64,000 nt of DNA from Maratus speciosus. Its lineage: Eukaryota > Arthropoda > Arachnida > Araneae > Salticidae. Below, piece by piece: positions 56,100 to 64,000 of this stretch (position 1 is its first letter; every line of letters starts with the position of its first letter). The stretch is taken from NCBI GenBank assembly GCA_963932465.1, contig OZ010786.1:273452411-273516410 (forward strand), in the 5' to 3' direction. The notes beneath the pieces are model-generated. The model saw nothing but the letters and a program-made list of their open reading frames with translations. It made no database searches and was not told where the DNA came from. The position numbers and the translations under genes were made by a program.

Positions 56100-59000
56100 T
56101 TTTTTATCAGTAGCCGCTAGTGGCTTTCTGTTTTAGGGTCGGAGCATATAGGAGAAAATTTATTTTTCTTACCAGTATCTTTTATCAATAATCTTGATGA
56201 TATATTCCTATTGCATATCTTATAGAAAAATGTCTCTTGAAGATTATTGATAAAAGATACTGGTAAGAACAATAAAATTTGTTCTATATGCTCCGACGCC
56301 TGTTTTAGGAATGTTGTATTCACCATAATTTTCGTATACTGTGAATTCGGTGAACTGAAATTACAGGGAATTGGAATTCCAATTCTTTTCAGCGTATTTA
56401 ATCATAAAATAATTTACGATAAATCTTCGAAAAGTCTGGTGAAAATAACATGGAGCACTCCCCCAAAACCGGCAGTCACGACCACTGCTGGTCTTTATGC
56501 TATCTTTGTTTTATTTTATTCTATATTCAAATTTACTTTATTCACTCTTTAAAATTCAGAAACAAACATTTTTTTATTATGTTTTTTAAATCACAGAATA
56601 AGCCACATAAAAATACAAAAGATAGTATTTTATAAAAATTTAAGCAAACTTTATTTTTTAGGTAAGCTGCTAGTGACTCTCTCAGTTTGAGGAAGCTGTA
56701 TTTTATATTTACCAAAACTTTGTATACGGTGAATTCAATTAATTGGAATTCCAATTTTCTTCAGTGTATTTAATCGTAATATGCTTTACGATTAATCTTC
56801 GAAATTTCTGGTGAAAATAACATGGAGCACCCCCAAAACCGACAGTCACGACCACTACTGGTCTTTATGCTATCTTTGTTTTATTTACTTTGTTTATTCA
56901 AATTTACTTTATTTACTCTTTAAAATTCAGAAACACACATTTTTTATTATTTTTTTAAATCACGGAATAAGTCATATAAAAATACTAAAGATAGTATATT
57001 ATAAAAATTTAAGCAAACTTTATTTTTTAGGTAAGCTGCTAGTGACTCTCTCAGTTTGAGGAAGCTGTATTTTATATTTACCAAAACTTATTGTATACGG
57101 TGAATTCAATTAATTGGAATTCCAATTTTCTTCAGTGTATATAATCGTAATATGCTTTACGATTAATCTTCGAAATTTCTGGTGAAAATAACATGGAGCA
57201 CCCCCAAAACCAACAGTCACGACCACTACTGGTCTTTATGCTATCTTTGTTTTATTTTATTCTATATTCAAATTTACTTTATTTACTCTTTAAAATTCAG
57301 AAACACACATTTTTTTATTATGTTTTTTAAATCACAGAATAAGCCACATAAAAATACAAAAGATAGTATTTTATAAAAATTTAAGCAAACTTTATTTTTT
57401 AGGTAAGCTGCTAGTGATCCTCTCAGTTTGAGGAACGCTGTATTTTATATTCTCCAAAAAGTTTTGTGTACAGTGAATTCAGTTAATTGGAATTCCAATT
57501 TTCTTCAGAGTATTTAATCGTAATATGCTTTAAGATTAATCTTCGAAATTTCTGGTGAAAATAACATGGAGCACCCCCAAAACCGACAGTCACGACCACT
57601 ACTGGTCTTTATGCTATCTTTGTTTTATTTTATTCTATATTCAAATTTACTTTATTTACTCTTTAAAATTCAGAAACACACATTTTTTATTATTTTTTTA
57701 AATCACGGAATAAGTCATATAAAAATACTAAAGATAGTATTTTATAAAAATTTAAGCAAACTTTATTTTTTAGGTAAGCTGCTAGTGACCCTCTCAGTTT
57801 GAGGAACGCTGTATTTTATATTCTCCAAAAAGTTTTGTGTACGGTGAATTCAGTTAATTGGAATTCCGATTTTCTTTAGAGTATTTAATCGTAATATGCT
57901 TTAAGATTAATCTTCGAAATTTCTGGTGAAAATAACATGGAGCACCCCCAAAACCGACAGTCACGACCACTACTGGTCTTTATGCTATCTTTGTTTTATT
58001 TTATTCTATATTCAAATTTACTTTATTTACTCTTTAAAATTCAGAAACACACATTTTTTATTATTTTTTTAAATCACGGAATAAGTCATATAAAAATACT
58101 AAAGATAGTATTTTATAAAAATTTAAGCAAACTTTATTTTTTAGGTAAGCTGCTAGTGACCCTTTCAGTTTGAGGAACGCTGTATTTTATATTCTCCAAA
58201 AAGTTTTGTGTACGGTGAATTCAGTTAATTGGAATTCCGATTTTCGTCAGAGTATTTAATCGTAATATGCTTTAAGATTAATCTTCGAAATTTCTGGTGA
58301 AAATAACATGGAGCACCCCCAAAACTGACAGTCACGACCACTACTGGTATTTATGCTATCTTTGTTTTATTTTATTCTATATTCAAATTTACTTTATTTG
58401 CTCTTTAAAATTGAGAAACACACATTTTTTTATTATGTTTTTTAAATCACAGAATAAGCCACATAAAAATACAAAAGATAGTATTTTATAAAAATTTAAG
58501 CAAACTTTATTTTTTAGGTAAGCTGCTAGTGATCCTCTCAGTTTGAGGAACGCTGTATTTTATATTCTCCAAAAAGTTTTGTGTACAGTGAATTCAGTTA
58601 ATTGGAATTCCGATTTTCTTCAGAGTATTTAATCGTAATATGCTTTAAGATTAATCTTCGAAATTTCTGGTGAAAATAACATGGAGCACCCCCAAAACCG
58701 ACAGTCACGACCACTACTGGTCTTTATGCTATCTTTGTTTTATTTTATTCTATATTCAAATTTACTTTATTTACTCTTTAAAATTCAGAAACACACATTT
58801 TTTATTATTTTTTTAAATCACGGAATAAGTCATATAAAAATACTAAAGATAGTATTTTATAAAAATTTAAGCAAACTTTATTTTTTAGGTAAGCTGCTAG
58901 TGACCCTTTCAGTTTGAGGAACGCTGTATTTTATATTCTCCAAAAAGTTTTGTGTACGGTGAATTCAGTTAATTGGAATTCCGATTTTCGTCAGAGTATT

Positions 59001-60290
59001 TAATCGTAATATGCTTTAAGATTAATCTTCGAAATTTCTGGTGAAAATAACATGGAGCACCCCCAAAACTGACAGTCACGACCACTACTGGTATTTATGC
59101 TATCTTTGTTTTATTTTATTCTATATTCAAATTTACTTTATTTGCTCTTTAAAATTGAGAAACACACATTTTTTATTATGTTTTTTAAATCACAGAATAA
59201 GCCACATAAAAATACAAAAGATAGCATTTTATAAAAATTTAAGCAAACTTTATTTTTTAGGTAAGCTGCTAGTGACACTCTCAGTTTGAGGAACGCTGTA
59301 TTTTATATTCTCTAAAAAGTTTTGTGTACGGTGAATTCAGTTAATTGGAATTCCAATTTTATTCAGTGTATTTAATCGTAATATGCTTTACGATTTATCT
59401 TCGAAATTTCTGGTGAAAATAACATGGAGCACCCCCAAAACCGTCAGTCACGACCACTACTGGTATTTATGCTATCTTTGTTTTATTTTATTCTATATTC
59501 AAATTTACTTTATTTACTCTTTAAAATTCAGAAACACACATTTTTTATTATTTTTTTTTAATCACGGAATAAGTCATATAAAAATACTAAAGATAGTATT
59601 TTATAAAAATTTAAGAAAACTTTATTTTTTAGGTAAGCTGCTAGTGACCCTCTCAGTTTGAGGAACGCTGTGTTTTATATTCACCAAAAAATTTTATATA
59701 CGGTGAATTCAGTTAATTGGAATTCCAATTTTATTCAGTGCATTTAATCGTAATATGCTTTACGATTAATCTTCGAAATTTCTGGTGAAAATAACATGGA
59801 GCACCCCCAAAACCGTCAGTCACGACCACTGCTGGTATTTATGCTATCTTTGTTTTATTTTATTCTATATTCAAATTTACTTTATTTACTCTTTAAAATT
59901 CAGAAACACACATTTTTTATTATGTTTTTTAAATCACAGAATAAGTCACATAAAAATACTAAAGATAGTATTTTATAAAAATTTAAGCAAACTCTATTTT
60001 TTAGGTAAGCTGCTAGTGACTCTCTCAGTTTGAGGAACGCTGTCTTTTATATTCTCCAAAAAGTTTTGTGTACGGTGAATTCAGTTAATTGGAATTCCGA
60101 TTTTCTTCAGAGTATTTAATCGTAATATGCTTTACGATTAATCTTCGAAATTTCTGGTGAAAGTAACATGGAGCACCCCCAAAAGAGGCAGTCACGACCA
60201 CTAATGATGTTTATCCTATATTTATTTTATTTTATTCTATTTTCAAATTCACTTTATTTACTCTTTAACATTCAGAAACACACATAGTAC
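56100..60290 (+). repeat. 372-bp satellite array, about 10 monomers
   Basis: CATGGAGCAC marks monomers at 56449, 56821, 57193, 57565, 57936, 58308, 58680, 59051, 59423, 59795 and 60168, a spacing of 371-373 bp. Two subtypes alternate: one with AAATCACAGAATAAGCCACA, the other with AAATCACGGAATAAGTCATA. The pair 57936-58679 is nearly identical to 58680-59422, indicating a ~744-bp dimeric higher-order unit. The 60-82-codon ORFs in each monomer are by-products. The edges (56100-56450 and 60170-60290) are more diverged. Confidence 0.9.
56138..56299. mobile_element. 162-bp foldback with 8-10-bp target duplication (MULE-like)
   Basis: The arms GTCGGAGCATATAG...CAGTATCTTTTATCAATAA and their inverse span 56138-56198 and 56236-56299. 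CTGTTTTAGG lies immediately outside both ends (56128-56137 and 56300-56309). Near-complete terminal inverted arms with a duplication of this length suit a Mutator-like MITE. It sits in a satellite monomer. Confidence 0.7.
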
Positions 60291-60596
60291 AATCTATATG
60301 ATAATGCAAAAAATTATCCGAGAGTAACGCTGATGTCATATAAAGAATAGCAAAGACATAAAAAATTAATTTCGGTTTATCGCAATTTTTTTTTTCTTTT
60401 TGTTGTTGTTCTAAACATCGCACACTATTTTACACCGTTGAATAGAAAAAAATGTACTTTTTGTACTTTTTTAAATGAAACTTCTTTGAAAATTGTATCT
60501 CAAATTACTGATTTTTTTTTTTTGTGTGAATTTTAAAATATTTTTCAAGCATGAATTTTTTTAATCTATCAGAAAAATTGGATGTATTAGGTGTAA
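60291..60596. other. AT-rich satellite edge, no gene
   Basis: Poly-T tracts only; nothing supported. Confidence 0.5.
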
Positions 60597-60828
60597 CGTA
60601 AAGTTCTGTCCGATAATGTTATTTCACGCCTACTTTTTTAAAATTCAGTTTTATTCATTGGCACCACTTTTTTGAAATGGTAAAACTCCCATTGTTTCAC
60701 CTTAATGTGAAACGTGAAAACAATGTGAATTTTACTATTTCAAAAAAGTGGTGCCAATGAAGAAATCTGAATTTGAAAAAAGTAGGCGTGAAATAACATT
60801 ACCGGACCGAACTTTCCGGTAGACCTAA
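60597..60828. mobile_element. Mariner-type MITE, 232 bp
   Basis: Ends TTAGGTGTAACGTAAAGTTC and, inverted, TTAGGTCTACCGGAAAGTTC, each flanked by TA (60595-60596 and 60829-60830). Arms of ~100 bp include TAATGTTATTTCACGCCTAC and CATTGGCACCACTTTTTTGA on both sides. A near-perfect hairpin with no coding capacity. Confidence 0.8.
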
Positions 60829-61489
60829 TACAATAACTGGATTACGGAAAAGATCTCTTAACAATGTCAGTAATTCTGAATTTGTTTGTATTTGTGTAAT
60901 AGTCTGTATCTACGTTGCCTTAAAAAGTAAAACCTTACAAATAAATAAATAAAACACGAATTTAATAGACACTGTAATGAAATAGACGATTCTACACACT
61001 TTATAAAATGTTGTCGTACACAAGTGAAGGGGCGATCTGATCTTTTTCTGATTTAATTCACATCTAACAAACACAAGTTACAACCACACACACGAAAAGA
61101 AAAAAAATATCGTAATAACATTTTCTTGTTTAGATACACACATCACTTTAAACCAGCGCGCGAAATTTCCACTCGCCAGCTCGCCATTGGCGAGCAAGTA
61201 TTTAAGGTTGGCGAGTAAGTTTCGTCTTTTATAATGTTGTGCTTCAAATAAAACTATACATATTCAGAATATTGGGCCATTCAGCGACACGCGAAAGTAT
61301 TTTAAAATCAAGCGACGACATTTATCTTCCAAAAGAAGAAAAAATGCGGCGCCACCCACTTCCCCATCGTCCCTCATAGAAGTGATACGATAGTGCTAAA
61401 ACTAAGAGTTTGCTGAAAAGTTTGAAAGATTATAAATTTTTTTAAGTTCTGTACTTCCTCTTGGATTTATACAGGAAATTGAACTCTTT

Positions 61490-62400
61490 AAGTGTGGCAT
61501 TACAAAACCAGGAACTTGTCACTTCATCTTTGAAATAAAAATTGAACATTGCATATCAGTCCTGACAGATCTCGAATCTAGTGTTGAAACAAGCGAACAG
61601 GAGTTTTTGGACCAACTATACATCACAGGAATAATCAAGGATGTGCAGCTACAAATATTTAAAGTGAGGAGCAAGAATTTCAGACTTTAAGAGGGATATT
61701 AATGAAACATGCAAAGACATACATCACAGAAAGACTGCAATCTATGTCAACAGATGTGTTAACATCTCTGCATGTTTTTTACACTTTGGGTTGGCCTCTC
61801 AAAGAAAAACTTCTTGAATTTGGGATAGAAAAAATAAAGAAACTCTTCATGTGGTTGAACCTAAGCCTCTTTAATGAAAAAGTTGATATTGTATTGCCAG
61901 AGTGGGCAGAATTCAAGTGTATGTTTCCTTCACTAACACTGAAATATATGCTGGAGAAGTTTTACAGTGAAAATCGGCCAGAAGTTTCAGCAAGATTTCT
62001 TAATTTGCTCTAGATTCTAACATTTTGTGCTATTCTGCCAGTGAGCATAGCTTTGCGTGCAGTGATGTAGTCGTAAAAAAACCAGAGGTTATACGCTATA
62101 AGCAGAGTGTATACGCTAAAGTCATGAACGTCATGCCTAGGGTATACGCTATAGCTTTATTTGAGAAACAGAGGGTATACGGTGCTTCTTTAAAAAATCC
62201 AAAAGGTATACGGCGTATACCCGCGTAAACCCTCCACTACATCCCTGTTTGCGTGAGAGAGGCTTCAGCTGTCACAACAGCCTCAAAACTGCATACAGAA
62301 CTTTCTGAAGACTGAGACACTGGATGATTTGCTCAGAATTCCTATTAATGGACCCACCCAGAGTTTGACCCTACATCTTTTATTGCCATGTGGTATATCA
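61490..62400 (+). pseudogene. hAT transposase remnant (ZNF862/KIAA1586-like)
   Basis: Coding is spread over several frames. An early part reads GTCHFIFEIKIEHCISVLTD. The long open frame (61702-62013) has TSLHVFYTLGWPLKEKLLEF and VLPEWAEFKCMFPS. After the nested element another frame gives ERGFSCHNSLKTAYRT and TLDDLLRI, then NGPTQSL. ERGFS...N..KT..R...TLDDLLRI is the hallmark of the C-terminal hAT dimerisation region. Frameshifts and the inserted MITE make it non-functional. Length before decay may have been several hundred residues; only the C-terminal part remains. Confidence 0.7.
62060..62247. mobile_element. hAT-type MITE nested in the hAT transposase
   Basis: 188 bp, with ends CAGTGATGTAGTCG and, inverted, CAGGGATGTAGTGG. 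TTTGCGTG flanks both sides (62052-62059 and 62248-62255), an exact 8-bp duplication. The interior is studded with GTATACGCT/GTATACGG motifs (at least five), likely subterminal binding repeats. It interrupts the transposase just before the ERGFS motif, so it is younger than its host element. Confidence 0.85.
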
Positions 62401-62877
62401 GTGCAGAAAGGCAGCACTATACAAAACAGGAAGTGCTAAAAATACCAGGAACTTTTTCTTTCATGACTTTTTAGTGGTATGTGACAATTTCTGCAACCAC
62501 TGAAACCTTATGGCAACCTTATTTTGAGTTGATAATAATAATATTATTATTTGTTTTGTTTTGTTTTGCAGTAAATATGTTTTGATTTTTCAATTTCTAC
62601 ATTCTTTTATGATTTCGGTCTCCAGAAGGTTCTTCATACAATATCTGTTAACATTTAAAAAAATTGTTCATATTTTTTATGAATGTAAAATATTCTGAAT
62701 TTAACAGACAGCTCCTTCTAACAATGGTAATTTTTAATACAGTTTGTCATAAATAGTGCATTTTCTGACAGGTGAGGTGGCCAACTTTGTTGTCTGGATG
62801 AATGTAAAATAGTGGCGAGCAAAAATTTTAGTCTGGCTAGTACCTTTTCAACTGAAATTTCATGCCCTGCTTTAAAC

Positions 62878-63793
62878 TGTACATCTCTTCATCTTTTCAT
62901 ATCGAATTCCAAGTACCAACTCTCCCTTCTGAGAGTGTCAGCTTTTAGGACAAATTTTTAGCTTTTTTGAACAATTTTTAGGTACCATCTGATGAGCACT
63001 GCCATCTATCGGTGTAAATGTTAGTTATTTGTAAGTAAGTTCTTTACAACACGTAATCTAACAAAGTACTTAAAACTAAAATAATGAAAATCAAATAGTT
63101 TTTTAAAAATACAGAAATTTATTAAGATTATCCGCTGGCATGCGCGAAATTGCTTTTTGCTATAGTTGGTGGAAAATCTGTGAAAATATACTAAATGTAA
63201 AATATCTATTAATGTTTTCACTTAGAAATGATTTTCACCTTTTTTCTGTACATTTGGCAGTATTTCGGGCATCTTTAACTTGGTTAGACCGTGTTGGGTC
63301 GCCTGATTTCTGTAATTTCCAATTGTATAAAGTTCACATTTCTTTAGATTTCTTTCAAGCTGTGTTTCCATTCTTCCTTTGTGTGTTTATACTACCAAAA
63401 GCTTTATGTTTCTGATTTGTGTCCTTATCATCATTTCAGTTGCAATCCATTCATGAGTAAACCCATACTATAAAAACTATATTTTCATAGCTGATGTAGC
63501 AGAACGTGAAACATGAGATAAGTGAATGAGTAATAAATTTATGATCTGACTGTATCATGATAGGGTCTATAGATTATATTATTTATGTATGATATTTTTT
63601 TAAAGAAATAAACACTTCATTCTCTAGTAGCATTCTGATAAAAAAAAAATGCAAGAACAACAGTTGAAAACAGAATTACAGATTTTATAATGTCTACTGT
63701 TGAAGAAAAGTAATGCGCACATTCTTCGTAATTAGTTTAGTTGGAAAATGAAAGTTTCAGGAAATAAAATGCAGAATGTTATTTACACTAAAA
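62878..63793. other. No gene recognised
   Basis: AT-rich. A CTCF-like GATAGATGGCAG (minus strand) lies near 63000. The 91-codon ORF at 63140 is Phe-rich and unrecognised. Confidence 0.45.
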
Positions 63794-64000
63794 CAGGGCG
63801 CGAAATTTCCGCTCGCCAGCTCGCCATTTAAGGTTAGCGAGTAAGTTTCGTCTTTTAAAATGTTGTGCTTCAAATCAAAATATATACGCTAAGAATATCG
63901 TGCCTCAACCCAGTGACACCCCCCAAGGAAAACATTTTTGAAATCGGGATAGAAGAAATGAAGAATCTCTTCAAGTATTTGAACCCAAGTCTCTTTAATG
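63794..64000 (+). mobile_element. Second hAT copy, 5' part (runs off window)
   Basis: Starts CAGGGCGCGAAATTTCCGCT and follows the copy at 61154 through GTTGTGCTTCAAAT, then jumps to sequence encoding FEIGIEEMKNLFKYLNPSLF, homologous to EFGIEKIKKLFMWLNLSLFN at ~61820-61880. About 0.5 kb present in the first copy is therefore missing. The left duplication would be CACTAAAA (63786-63793); the right end is outside the window. Confidence 0.75.

Larger units (their letters stand above)
61154..62869 (+). mobile_element. hAT element with exact 8-bp duplication
   Basis: CTTTAAAC stands immediately outside both ends (61146-61153 and 62870-62877). Termini are CAGCGCGCGAAATTTCCACT and, inverted, CAGGGCATGAAATTTCAGTT, fitting CAG-type hAT ends. 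It contains a transposase remnant on the plus strand and a second, nested hAT-type MITE. A related copy starts at 63794. Confidence 0.85.

Noticed and set aside
56811..60033. Repeated 60-92-codon ORFs with shared peptide (HDHYW, LYLLFKIQ) resembling a gene family
   Set aside because: They fall once per 372-bp satellite monomer, occur in more than one frame, and are hydrophobic by T-richness. Unit length, not selection, explains the similarity.

Overview
The window looks like AT-rich, repeat-saturated DNA from an animal nuclear genome, most likely an arthropod and plausibly an arachnid. The grounds are the mix of element families: mariner, hAT, piggyBac-like MITEs, Helitron helicase remnants, tRNA-derived SINEs, a gypsy fragment, a jockey-like LINE gag and a DUF4817-type transposase head. 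There are no operons, ribosome-binding sites or dense ORFs, so it is not prokaryotic. No intact host gene was found. Nearly all long ORFs are shadows of repeats. The recognisable coding remnants all belong to mobile elements, and all are broken.

Layout. 1-2790: three hairpin-terminated blocks of ~142-bp tandem repeats. 4687-6146: a 1.46-kb palindromic element. 6870-7085: a piggyBac-like MITE. 7206-7900: a dead LINE ORF1. 9924-16546: an inverted pair of ~270-bp termini enclosing a six-unit ~327-bp array, a tRNA-derived SINE and a GC-rich minisatellite. 16690-19410: a SINE tail and one hairpin array nested in another. 21509-22629: a pogo/Tigger-like MITE and a transposase head. 23918-28025: large array units ending in GATA runs and hairpins. 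28649-30700: a small MITE, a mariner fragment and a gypsy RNase H remnant. 32235-32568: two tRNA-derived SINEs head to head as a palindrome. 33762-38775: a nearly identical 2.5-kb tandem duplication. 39114-39506: a TA-flanked MITE. 42187-46100: an inverted repeat pair around two Helitron helicase fragments, one with a poly(A) tail. 46942-48667: a 1.7-kb GC-rich insertion with an exact 12-bp target duplication. 49690-51640: a divergent array carrying a 1,289-bp mariner with a frameshifted transposase. 51979-54364: more palindromic elements, one with a piggyBac-like MITE in only one arm. 54945-60290: a 372-bp satellite with dimeric higher-order structure, interrupted by a full-length hairpin element and a foldback element. 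60597-64000: a mariner-type MITE, a hAT element with an exact 8-bp duplication and a second hAT nested inside its transposase, and the start of another hAT copy.

The most interesting theme is a recurring modular architecture in which unrelated tandem arrays share the same terminal parts: a short perfect hairpin, a CAGA/GATA/TA-type microsatellite, and a conserved ~120-bp tail. One copy sits inside the satellite, so its insertion site can be read from the empty monomers. It lies in a T run, as expected for Helentron-like rolling-circle elements. Many of these repeats also carry a core resembling the CTCF binding consensus. All family assignments were made by eye from sequence patterns, with no database search.
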